From Tritrichomonas musculus (taxonomy: Eukaryota; Parabasalia; Tritrichomonadida; Tritrichomonadidae): a stretch of DNA of 64,000 nucleotides. This document shows positions 55,801 through 64,000 of this stretch, in pieces (position 1 is the first letter of the stretch; every line of letters begins with the position of its first letter). The position numbers and the translations under genes were made by a program. A model generated the notes under the pieces. It was not told the origin of the DNA, made no database searches, and saw only the letters and a list, made by a program, of their open reading frames with translations. The stretch lies in NCBI GenBank assembly GCA_039105265.1, contig JAPFFF010000041.1, positions 62,001 through 126,000 on the forward strand, in the 5' to 3' direction.

Positions 55801-55987
55801 AAAAATTACTACAATGACTAATTTTTTTCCAACCGTAATAATCAATAAATTAATTTAATTTTTAAGTATTTTTTTGATTTTATTTAATTCTAGGCTTGTT
55901 ATATCTCAATAATTGATATTATAATAACAAAACCATTAATTATCGTGAAAAATTTGAATATTGTATTTATTTATAATAAACAAATAT
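55801..55987. other. Short 3' flank
   Basis: A/T-rich sequence between the coiled-coil gene and a large hairpin; nothing else is recognised. Confidence 0.4.
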
Positions 55988-56205
55988 AAGACAGAAATAA
56001 ATGTTTAAATAAATCATTCTACAAGGCGTTGCAAGAAAAAAAAAAACTTATATTCTCTTTGTTTATTATAATATATTCAAATTTTTGGCTAATAAAAAAG
56101 AGAATATAAGTTTTTTTTTTCTTGGCTAATAAAAAATAAGAGAATATAAGTTTTTTTCTTGCAACGCCTTGTAGAATGATTTATTTAAACATTTATTTCT
56201 GTCTT
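55988..56205. repeat. Large inverted repeat between convergent genes
   Basis: The left arm starts AAGACAGAAATAAATG and includes ACAAGGCGTTGCAAG; the right arm is its reverse complement, ending at 56205. Arms are about 70 bp around a ~75-bp loop that repeats part of the arm (GAGAATATAAG). It sits between the 3' ends of the coiled-coil and LRR genes, so it could be a MITE or could influence 3'-end formation on both strands. Confidence 0.75.
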
Positions 56206-56257
56206 AATAATAAATAAAAAGCAATAAATAAAAAAATGATCAGAAAGCTATTTTTAT

Positions 56258-57250
56258 TTATTGTTTAAAATTGACTTTAGTCTCTGAGAAAACGTCTTCT
56301 CCAATTGATGTAACTGATGTTGGTATATCGACATCAGTTAGTGATGAGCATTTGCTAAAAGTGCCATCTTCAAGTGAAGTTATTGAAGATGGAATTTTTA
56401 TTTGTTTTAACGAAGTACAACTCTTAAATACGAATCTTCCAATTTTATTAACTGAAGAAGGAATTTCAATGTTAGAAAGAGATGTGCATTCGCCAAACGC
56501 GCATTCGTCAATTTCGGTGACTGATGGAGGAATTATTAATGTATTTAAATTAGTGCAATTATAGAAAGCAAACCAACCAATTGTTTCGACTTTTGGAGGA
56601 ATAGTAACTTCACGAAGTGAAGAACACTCAATGAACAATTCATCTTCAATCGATTTTAATGAAGACGATTGAGAGGCAACAAATTTTACTAATGATTGAC
56701 AATTTTCGAATGCATTTCTTCCAATATTTGTTACTGATTGAGGAATTGTGACACTGACAAGTGCTTTGCATTCTTTGAAACAGTAACTTCCAATTGTTGT
56801 CAATTTGGATGGAAGCGATATATTCACTAATGAATGGCAATTCGAAAATGAGAATTTTCCAATTGATGTAACTGATTCTGGAATTGTTATTTCTTCAAGT
56901 GAAATACAATCACAAAATGTATAATCTTTTATTATCGTCAATGATGGAGGAAGCGTAATTTTTACTAATAATTTGCAGCATTCAAATGCTTTTCTTCCAA
57001 TTTTGGTGATGAATGAAGGAATTACAATTTCTTTGACTTTACTCTTGCTTAATGAATTTTTACAAAATTTAATTCTTTTATCAGCCAATAATACTTGAAT
57101 GACTCGGTCATTTGCAGTTGCAAATGCACTTTTTAATATATTATTTTTACGTTTGCAATTAACTTCTATATTTTTGAGCGACAACAAATATTTCACAATT
57201 TCGTAATCTCCCCTGCTGATAGCTAGTTCCAAAGGCGACTTATTAGAAAA
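56258..57250 (-). CDS. Ankyrin plus BspA-like LRR part of a split DUF3447 gene (no ATG)
   Basis: From SPLELAISRGDYEIVKYLLS (ankyrin) the frame runs through a second, contiguous ankyrin-like unit. About eleven TpLRR units follow (IPSSVxKIGxxxFxxCTSL) to a stop at 56258. The ~324 codons contain no Met at all, so it cannot be an independent gene with a normal start. It must be joined to the DUF3447 part upstream (58855-57503) by splicing, or be a relic. It is open over its whole length, which favours expression. The proposed role is protein binding. Confidence 0.75.
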   Translation of the reverse strand, partial: FSNKSPLELAISRGDYEIVKYLLSLKNIEVNCKRKNNILKSAFATANDRVIQVLLADKRIKFCKNSLSKSKVKEIVIPSFITKIGRKAFECCKLLVKITLPPSLTIIKDYTFCDCISLEEITIPESVTSIGKFSFSNCHSLVNISLPSKLTTIGSYCFKECKALVSVTIPQSVTNIGRNAFENCQSLVKFVASQSSSLKSIEDELFIECSSLREVTIPPKVETIGWFAFYNCTNLNTLIIPPSVTEIDECAFGECTSLSNIEIPSSVNKIGRFVFKSCTSLKQIKIPSSITSLEDGTFSKCSSLTDVDIPTSVTSIGEDVFSETKVNFKQ

Positions 57251-57502
57251 GAAAATGATGGAATTTTATTAAAAATAAATTATATTGAATTAGATTAATA
57301 ATCAATTAAATAAACTGTATTTAAAATATAATTTCTATAAAATTTTATTTAAAAATGTATTCAAATTATATTTAAAAAAAATCATTTAAAATTGTATTAA
57401 ATAACTTAACAAATTTTTTTTTCATTAAAAAAAAAGAGATTAGAAATTTTTTCATAAATAAATATTCATCTATGAATTTCATTAAATAATCATTCAAAAA
57501 AA

Positions 57503-58855
57503 TTAAATGAAAAAGAAAAAAAAAATCGAAATTTCATGAATAAAATAACACTCATTATTAAAAACAACTTGCTTATTAATTTTTATTTCTTTAACAGAAG
57601 CCAAAATCTGGATAATTTCAAGATTTCCTTTTTTCGCTGCAATACATAATGGAGTATATTTCTCCAAGGTTAAAAAAAAATTATTGTTCCAAAGTTCATC
57701 AAATGAATAAGCATTAACATCAACATTTAATCCTTGGTGATTTAACATATATTTTGCAATATATAAATAATTGTATTTGCATGATAACCATAAAGTTAAT
57801 TGATCATCTATGTTCAAATTATCCATATAATTAAAATTTTGATATTTAAATAAACAAGAATCTCTATCAATTACTTGAATTTGTTTATATTTGTCAGTTC
57901 CTAATTGATAAATTATTTCTGTTGGTATTATTCCTTTTAATTGATTATTCAAGAAATATTCAGTCAAGTCATTGTTAAAATACTTTATTGAATTTAATAA
58001 ACATTTCACATATTTTGATTCTGGCTCAACTTTTTGTTCTTCAATAAGATGAATCAAGGCAGCATTTTTGGAATGAACAGCATAATTCCATATTGAAGGT
58101 TTCAACTCAACTTCGTTGATACGTAAATAATTGAAAATCGAAATCGAGCCATAAAAAGCTGCATATTCAATCAACGTTGGATTTTTTCCTTTTTTGATTT
58201 GATTCAGTATAAAAGAATTGGTTTCAAATATCGAAGGAGAAATACTGTTATTAAGTGAAAAATTGGATCGTGTATGATGTGATACGAAATCTTCAACTAA
58301 ATCATTCCGAATGAGATTGCAAATATAATTATCATTTTCACCTTCATTTCTTTTTTGTTCAAAATCATGATCATCATCAATATCTTTTCTAAGTTCTGAT
58401 AATATTTCCTCATTATGAATGAAATCTTTGATTTCTGGGTAAAAAAATTTTGCAAAATTTTCAGATTCATAAAGGATTTGTTTCGCAATATTATCATCAA
58501 CTGTTAATATGCCTTCTTTTATGAGAAAAAGCAAGACTCTTTTGTTCTTTCTGACAATTCGATAGAGTTCGCTATTTGAAAATGTTCCTTTGATTATGGT
58601 TTCAAAATATTTAAATATACGATCAAGTTTACTGAAAAAGTCTGTTGATCTGTGATAATTTTTAGATATTTTAATTAGTAGTGATAATATTGATGCGAAT
58701 TCATCTTTATTTAGATGATAATTTGTCTGTTGGATTCTATTAACCAAGTCGGTAAAAGCTATATCAATGTTATCTGTCTCCTCTAAATAGAGGAGAATGT
58801 TTTCTTGAATATTTTTCATATTGGTTAAATATGATTGAATTTGTTGTCCTTTCAT
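57503..58855 (-). CDS. DUF3447-ankyrin protein, 5' part of a split gene
   Basis: I start this at the ATG at 58855 (MKGQQIQSYLTNMKNIQENI), which matches sibling starts; the frame is open further upstream to 58951 but is not conserved. DUF3447 core: PTLIEYAAFYGSISIFNYL, WNYAVHSKNAALIHLIEEQKV and KYFNNDLTEYFL (in place of CHHND). One full ankyrin unit follows (TPLCIAAKKGNLEIIQILAS to KIN). Recognisable sequence ends three codons after IN (57566). The remaining ~20 codons, ending in a Phe run, look like spacer. About 315 nt separate it from the ankyrin-LRR part at 57250. Confidence 0.8.
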   Translation of the reverse strand: MKGQQIQSYLTNMKNIQENILLYLEETDNIDIAFTDLVNRIQQTNYHLNKDEFASILSLLIKISKNYHRSTDFFSKLDRIFKYFETIIKGTFSNSELYRIVRKNKRVLLFLIKEGILTVDDNIAKQILYESENFAKFFYPEIKDFIHNEEILSELRKDIDDDHDFEQKRNEGENDNYICNLIRNDLVEDFVSHHTRSNFSLNNSISPSIFETNSFILNQIKKGKNPTLIEYAAFYGSISIFNYLRINEVELKPSIWNYAVHSKNAALIHLIEEQKVEPESKYVKCLLNSIKYFNNDLTEYFLNNQLKGIIPTEIIYQLGTDKYKQIQVIDRDSCLFKYQNFNYMDNLNIDDQLTLWLSCKYNYLYIAKYMLNHQGLNVDVNAYSFDELWNNNFFLTLEKYTPLCIAAKKGNLEIIQILASVKEIKINKQVVFNNECYFIHEISIFFFFFI

Positions 58856-59183
58856 CTTGATTTTAAGTAAAAAAAAAGTAAAGATACATTTATAAATAGT
58901 AAAATATACTATTATGTGATGAAAATATATTTTTAATAAATACATTTTCATAAGTTTTAAAGTTATACTATTATGTGATGAAAATATATTTTTAATAAAT
59001 ATATTTATTATGAAAATATATTTTTAATATGACATTATTAATAAATACAAATATATTATAAGTTTTAAAGTTAGCTACTATTATATTATATAAAATTAAT
59101 ATTTAATATAATGAATTATGTTTTAAATTATGCAGTATTTTGACAATTTTTTTGTCCAAATTTCTATTTTCTATCATCTTAAG
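58856..59183. other. Divergent intergenic region with a direct repeat
   Basis: A ~50-bp segment containing ACTATTATGTGATGAAAATA and TTTTTAATAAATA occurs twice in tandem (from about 58908 and 58967), with a partial third copy. It serves as the common upstream region of the DUF3447 and VPS9 genes. Confidence 0.55.
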
Positions 59184-61364
59184 ATGAAAGCGAATCACGT
59201 TTATCAACACTTACGTGAAATACAAAAAAGAATTCAAAATTTCTCCAATCAATCACCAGAATTTCTAAGAAATGAGACACAAGTTCTTACAGAAAAACTT
59301 GAAAAGCAGCATACCAGATATTTACCAAATATTAAACTTTACTACACGAAAATATTTTTAATGTCATATTATTTAAGTGAAAACAAATTTCTATTTCCCA
59401 ATTTAGACAATTTAAGTTTTAAAGTATCTGAACAAGAATTTAAGTATATCCCAAATGAATTTGATATAAAGTTTCCAGAAGGTGCTGACTGTAATTTGTT
59501 ACTTACATTACAAAAATTAGATGAAATGGGTTGCTTCAATCAAGCTTTTACGGATTTATTCACTTTTTGTTTAATCCCATCTTTATATAATATTTTTATC
59601 GAAAAAAATAGCTTCAATATGTTTTGTCAGCTGATTCAAAAATTAAAATTATATTACGATCAACAAAAAATCCGCACTCCTCTTCATTTTTTGTTCTCAA
59701 GAGAAATTTTTATTTCTCCACTTTTTGTGAGTTTTTTAAGACAAAGTTTTCGATCAATTTTTGCCACTTTTTCACCCAATCAACCGATACAAAATTACGA
59801 AAACATTAAAGCAAAAGTTGAAAAATCAATTCGTGCTAATAAGATTCGCATGCCATCTTATATAAAGAACTTTTTGAATGCAATTCAAAACAAACACAAC
59901 TTTTTGAAAGAAAGTTTTATTAAACCTCTTCTAAATTTGCCAGAAGTATTCACGTTTATTGATTATCTAAAATTGAGATATGGAAAAGCAAGAAAATCAT
60001 TCTACAATTCGTTGCTAAAAAATGTGTTTGACGACGGTTTCATTGAAAAGTTCATACAAATCATTGACGATGATAACCAGAGCGACAACGAATGCTTTTT
60101 TAATGTATATTGTGAAAAGATCAATATAACGTCAAAGAAATTAACAGATTCTATTGATTTCAATGCATTCTCAGTCATTATCGAAAAACTTCAAGGAAAA
60201 AGTGCCAGTCCAATTGATGTCTTTAAAAACTACGATAATTCTGAATTCAAAATATTTTATTCAAACTTTTTGAATGAAAAAGAAAAAGAGCCAAATAACG
60301 AAGAGGAAGAAATAAAGATAACAGACATCAATAACTGCTGGGTTTACTTGCTAAAGCTTCTGCATGACGCACCTGAACTGCCGCCTGATTTAGAACAGCA
60401 GAATGAAATCATGACTGAAGAGAAATTCTTTGAAATGGTGAAATATAACACAGTCAAACCGAGTGAGTCAGATGAATCAGAAGAATTATTTGAGCAATTT
60501 AAGTTTTGTTTCCTCAATGATAATGCAGAAGCATCGACATTATTTTCATCCAAATTATTCTTTGATTCAAAAATGAGAGTAGTAATGAATTCACTAATTA
60601 ATCCAACACATTATATGGAAGCGATAGCGCTTGCTCAACTTATTTTTACTCATTTTAGTTCTTGCATAAAAGAAGATATTCGTCATATGAATGAAACGTT
60701 ATATTTTGCACGATTAGAAAAAACTCCAAAGTTTCAAGAATTGCCAAAAGTTCCAACTGATGAAGCCAGTGTATACAAATACAGCAATAAATATATAAAT
60801 GAATTCAAGAAATACGCACAAATACTAAAGAGAAACAAATACATTGTTATAGAAGATCTAAACGTTGTTAAAAAGTACTTTTTCAAATGTTTGTCATTCA
60901 AAAATTATCTAAAAAGTCATCCTCTTCTTGCTAAGTATGATGATATTGCAATGCACGTTTTACCTCATTTGTCAGTGGATCCTGATTTATCTTTAATTAC
61001 TGAAAGTGATTACAATGTTTGTGATCATTGGGATTTGTTTGATGATATCTTTTATAAAATTCGCTCCGCCTTCGAAGAAGATGGTGATCCTGCTACGAAA
61101 TTTTCCATTATTAATGATCTTTTTGATGAACTTACCAATTTTGCAGTTTCTTATTTTAATTATCATTTTGGCATTGATGGTCTTTTTCCTTTTCTTTTAG
61201 GTGCAATTGCAAAGATTAATCCGCCACATTTGATATCTAATTGTTTCTTTTTTGGTGAGTATATGGTTGATTCTATCAAGTATCCAATTTGGATGAATGC
61301 TGTCCATTATTTAGCAAAAAAAATAGAATTTAAAAACTACAACCTTCCTGATGTACTAATGTAA
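59184..61364 (+). CDS. VPS9-domain protein (probable Rab5-type GEF)
   Basis: I choose the ATG at 59184 (MKANHVYQHLREIQKR) rather than 59130, because an Initiator-like TCATCTT lies just upstream; the protein then has 726 residues. The N-terminal ~560 residues are helical and unassigned, with an acidic stretch (NEKEKEPNNEEEEIK) near 375. The C-terminus carries a VPS9 domain. ATKFSIINDLFDELTN is followed by GIDGLFPFLLGAIAKINPPHLISN, the conserved P-x-L-x-x-x-I-x-x-x-x-P core, and by YMVDSIKYPIWMNAVHYLAK. VPS9 domains catalyse nucleotide exchange on Rab5-like GTPases in endocytosis. The gene is intact and looks like an ordinary core gene. Confidence 0.75.
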   Translation: MKANHVYQHLREIQKRIQNFSNQSPEFLRNETQVLTEKLEKQHTRYLPNIKLYYTKIFLMSYYLSENKFLFPNLDNLSFKVSEQEFKYIPNEFDIKFPEGADCNLLLTLQKLDEMGCFNQAFTDLFTFCLIPSLYNIFIEKNSFNMFCQLIQKLKLYYDQQKIRTPLHFLFSREIFISPLFVSFLRQSFRSIFATFSPNQPIQNYENIKAKVEKSIRANKIRMPSYIKNFLNAIQNKHNFLKESFIKPLLNLPEVFTFIDYLKLRYGKARKSFYNSLLKNVFDDGFIEKFIQIIDDDNQSDNECFFNVYCEKINITSKKLTDSIDFNAFSVIIEKLQGKSASPIDVFKNYDNSEFKIFYSNFLNEKEKEPNNEEEEIKITDINNCWVYLLKLLHDAPELPPDLEQQNEIMTEEKFFEMVKYNTVKPSESDESEELFEQFKFCFLNDNAEASTLFSSKLFFDSKMRVVMNSLINPTHYMEAIALAQLIFTHFSSCIKEDIRHMNETLYFARLEKTPKFQELPKVPTDEASVYKYSNKYINEFKKYAQILKRNKYIVIEDLNVVKKYFFKCLSFKNYLKSHPLLAKYDDIAMHVLPHLSVDPDLSLITESDYNVCDHWDLFDDIFYKIRSAFEEDGDPATKFSIINDLFDELTNFAVSYFNYHFGIDGLFPFLLGAIAKINPPHLISNCFFFGEYMVDSIKYPIWMNAVHYLAKKIEFKNYNLPDVLM

Positions 61365-62308
61365 ATTTTTAATAATAAAAAGATTTTTTTTTTTTTCTTA
61401 ATAAAAAATTTCTGGATTTCATCTTTAATGACTTTATTATCAGCAAAGAACTTATCTCTCGTTAAAATTTAGAATTTCTATTCTTTTTTTTCTTTTTCAT
61501 TATAAATATCAATGAAAGATATTTCTCTTTCATTGACTTTTTGCACTCTTTTTATACTAATCGACAATAGAATATCAATTGTAAACTGTTTAAAACATTT
61601 TTGGTGAATTGTACCAAATAAAATAGATTGATTAATTTCATTTTCTGAATTCAATTAGTAGCTTAAAGTGTTTTGATCAATTTTCTCTTCTTGTTTTTTG
61701 ATTTGGTATTTTTAATGGGATATCTCCTTATGTAAACCTGAATATTATATCTTCTTGTTCTTCTATTAGATTTTTTAAAGATGGAACAATATTTTTCTAG
61801 AACAAAAGATGGGACAATATGAAACAGAACTGAAAATATTCGAGTCACTTCTTTTGTTCGAGATAAATATTGTCGTTTTCTTCTTCATATTTATTTAATT
61901 GGTCTCGAAGTGAACAATTTGATTGTTTCATTCTTTCAGAGTAAATAATATATTTTAATAATTTATTGGGTTTAGAATAAATATCAAAATGATTAAAGGT
62001 TTAGAATAGTCAATAGCTTGCATAAGAAAAATTGAAATAAACAAGAAGTATTAGCAAAAAGTAGTCGATTTTTTGATCTGAGATTGCCTTCTTTTGAATC
62101 CTTTATATTAATGAAAATATCAAACAATCAATTCAATTTTCAAGAATCTTTTTTCTAAATATGAAAATCTTTAAATTAATTAGGTATATATAAAAATTTA
62201 TGAATTTTAAATATACAAAATACACTATAAAACATAATTATTCATTTTATATATTTTATTTTTATAAGAAATTGTAGTATCAATAAAAAATAAGCTCAAA
62301 ATAATTTT
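61365..62308. other. AT-rich intergenic DNA, nothing firm
   Basis: I see no convincing gene. Short basic minus-strand frames near 61663-61848 have no recognisable motif. Confidence 0.45.
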
Positions 62309-62760
62309 CTTAAATAAACAAACTTTTTGTGAATATTTTCTCAATTTCATCATTGAAAAAATACTTTGGTTTTCTGAGAGTATTGAAATATCAATTATCG
62401 CGAAAAGATTCATTTTCAACGAATTCCGGTATTTTTTTGGTGTCTACATATCCTTCATCAAAAGTATCAATGTAAAGATAAAGAGGCTCAGAATTCTGGG
62501 AAAATTTAAATAAATATTATTTTAACATTTGATAAAATTATATCAATGATAATAATGACAAATTCATTATGATAGATTTATTATGTTAAAGCTTTAAAAT
62601 GTATTAACTTCTTTTTTTCTTGCGTGTTTTGGGTTGTTATCATTCTTGCTTTTAGAAATGGAGCTGATATATTAGCCATTCTGTTATCTTGGTTTGTTTT
62701 TGGATTAATATATAAATATTTCTTACTTGGTTTCTGAAGAAAATGAGTATTTAAAAAACA
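62309..62760 (-). other. Possible coding remnants or exons on the minus strand
   Basis: Two stretches look coding on the minus strand. Near 62760-62620 a frame reads HFLQKPSKKYLYINPKTNQD and continues to NTQEKK. Near 62500-62310 a frame reads NSEPLYLYIDTFDEGYVDTK, then KKIPEFVENESFRDN, a stop, and in the same frame RKPKYFFNDEIEKIF. A CCCAG precedes the second stretch. These may be pieces of a decayed or spliced gene; I recognise no family. Confidence 0.25.
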
Positions 62761-63022
62761 TAATCTGTGAAAAATGCAGCAATTTCATCAAAACGGAAAA
62801 CTTTTCTTCAAAACCCATTAAGGATGTCACTATACATAAAAAAAATTGACTTTCTGTTATCATGCTGAAACAAATATGTTTCAATAGGTTATCAAGTTGA
62901 TAATAACTATTTCAAGGTAAAAGGAAATAAAAATAAAGTATAAATTAGTATTATCAGCATTCTAAATTTAATAATAAATAAAATAAAATAAAAAAAGACT
63001 ATTACAAATACAAATGTTCGAA
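62761..63022. other. AT-rich 3' flank
   Basis: Nothing is recognised between the possible remnants and the next gene. Confidence 0.4.
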
Positions 63023-63898
63023 TCAAAAATTTTCTTCAAGATTATTCTTTTCATTTTCGGTATTATTATTGCTATTATTTTCGTTTGAGAATTGCTTAAA
63101 ATCACCAAGGAGTCTTGGTGATCTAGGAGATTTCTTAGATGTTGGTTTTTGAGATAAAACTAATGGTTGAATTGTTGGCTTTGAATCTTTCCAAGTTTCT
63201 TGTGCCTGAGAATCATTCATTGAGAATTTTCCTTCTTGAAAAGTAAACAGAGCTGCATTTTGTTTTAATAAATTTGATTTTGGATGTAAATCTGTGTTTG
63301 AATTATCTTTTTTTGACTCAGCATTTTCATAAATGCTGGGATTGATTATAAAACGAGGGGATATTGGAGTTGATTTATTTACTGGGGCAGATGGAATTGG
63401 TTGAAAACTCTGCGGAAGGTCAGATCGTAATTTAACGGAATAACTAGATGGAATTGGAGGTGGTTCATCTTCTGAATCTTCAACAAACTCTGTCATTATG
63501 TTATCCGTATTTGAAGGCTTGGGAGGATTTCCAATATTGGTCTTATTTTCGACACCATTTGAAAACAGCATTTGGTGATAAACTTTTGAACGGCAGTCTT
63601 TTTGCCCAAAAATACCTGTAGATGAGTTTGATGAACTGGAAGAGTCATCTTTACCTCTTTTCGATGATGACCTTGATAAATGTGCATGAAATCTTGGCTC
63701 GTATCGATTGGCTGAAGGTTGGCGTTTGAAAGTGGAGCCAGTATTACTAATTGTTACTGGCGCCATTTTCACATGTGGTGGCTTGGAATCGAGATTAAGG
63801 GAAGGTGAGGAATCAGTTTCGTATTGTTGAGAATATGATATTCCATTATCATTGGTCTCAAGAAACCGAGTTTCAAAAGGAGATTCTTGAAAGGTCAT
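63023..63898 (-). CDS. Disordered Ser/Pro/Asn-rich protein
   Basis: The 291-codon frame has good coding composition. It is rich in Ser, Pro and Asn, with SSSKRGKDDSSSSSNSS, an acidic EFVEDSEDEPPPIPSS and basic SP motifs (KKSPRSPRLLG, STPISPRF) that resemble proline-directed kinase sites. There is no globular domain, signal peptide or membrane segment. An Initiator-like TCATTATT has its A 23 nt upstream of the ATG. It may be a regulatory or scaffold protein; the function is unknown. Confidence 0.7.
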   Translation of the reverse strand: MTFQESPFETRFLETNDNGISYSQQYETDSSPSLNLDSKPPHVKMAPVTISNTGSTFKRQPSANRYEPRFHAHLSRSSSKRGKDDSSSSSNSSTGIFGQKDCRSKVYHQMLFSNGVENKTNIGNPPKPSNTDNIMTEFVEDSEDEPPPIPSSYSVKLRSDLPQSFQPIPSAPVNKSTPISPRFIINPSIYENAESKKDNSNTDLHPKSNLLKQNAALFTFQEGKFSMNDSQAQETWKDSKPTIQPLVLSQKPTSKKSPRSPRLLGDFKQFSNENNSNNNTENEKNNLEENF

Positions 63899-63915
63899 CT
63901 TCCGTTTTTTGGTAG

Positions 63916-63923
63916 AATAATGA
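63916..63923 (-). promoter_or_regulatory. Initiator-like element
   Basis: The minus strand reads TCATTATT with its A at 63921, 23 nt before the ATG at 63898. Confidence 0.45.
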
Positions 63924-64000
63924 AATTTTCAATAAAAATTTGAGAAGAAAAATTTTCAAACGTTCGTTAAAATAACGTCTGTATTTTTTTAATTAAAAAC

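Noticed and set aside
5-64000. CRISPR arrays, bacterial operons or Shine-Dalgarno sites
   Set aside because: The gene families and short Initiator-led genes are eukaryotic. The satellites have no unique spacers of the right kind.

Overview
The window looks like nuclear DNA of an AT-rich parabasalid, most likely a Tritrichomonas (T. foetus-like) rather than Trichomonas vaginalis. The reasons are the gene families and the gene architecture. There are DUF3447 proteins followed by ankyrin repeats, BspA-like (TpLRR) leucine-rich repeat proteins, a kinase with Sel1 repeats, a MATE transporter, a VPS9-domain protein and a Maverick/Polinton fragment. Intergenic DNA is very AT-rich, and several starts have a TCA(+1)-type Initiator 8-25 nt upstream of the ATG. 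The species is an inference; the family calls come from motifs read by eye.

Layout. 1-2490 is the more GC-rich end of a Maverick/Polinton (packaging ATPase and one element-associated protein, both on the minus strand). It runs into a truncated protein kinase gene (to 3069). 3070-7600 is gene-poor: an inverted-repeat element (3783-5944), two sets of tandem repeats and a DUF3447 pseudogene. 7610-9455 holds a double-RING gene and a hAT-like non-autonomous element with a clean 8-bp target duplication. 9550-12679 is a DUF3447-ankyrin-BspA gene. 13335-23475 is a second DUF3447-ankyrin gene, split by a 7.5-kb insertion (14812-22311). That insertion is bounded by two directly repeated copies of a ~694-bp inverted-repeat element and carries its own DUF3447 and BspA pair, a kinase remnant and a primase-like gene. 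Next come a MATE transporter (24164-25909), a Sel1-repeat kinase (26398-31150), a 1.74-kb foldback element (31259-32999) and a third DUF3447-ankyrin gene spread over 33327-41746 with two satellites inside it. 41904-49771 is a broken giant surface protein gene. 49800-55070 is repeats and small elements. The right end has a coiled-coil protein, a fourth DUF3447-ankyrin-BspA gene, a VPS9 protein and a disordered Ser/Pro-rich protein.

Main observation. In all the DUF3447-ankyrin loci the ankyrin repeats are not contiguous. They lie as single open modules of about 30 codons, separated by AT-rich spacers of 35 to about 440 nt (one is 3.1 kb). Each module stops exactly three codons after its D-(V/I)-N motif, at a weak [A/G]TTTNA motif. 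The next module resumes so that removing the spacer would restore the usual nine-residue ankyrin loop. The spacers lack the GTATGT and ACTAACACACAG signals known from T. vaginalis introns, and at least two modules have no AG near their start. One downstream 324-codon LRR reading frame has no ATG at all. This is either an unrecognised, module-phased intron (introner-like) system or something equally odd, and it is the strongest candidate here for an undescribed feature.
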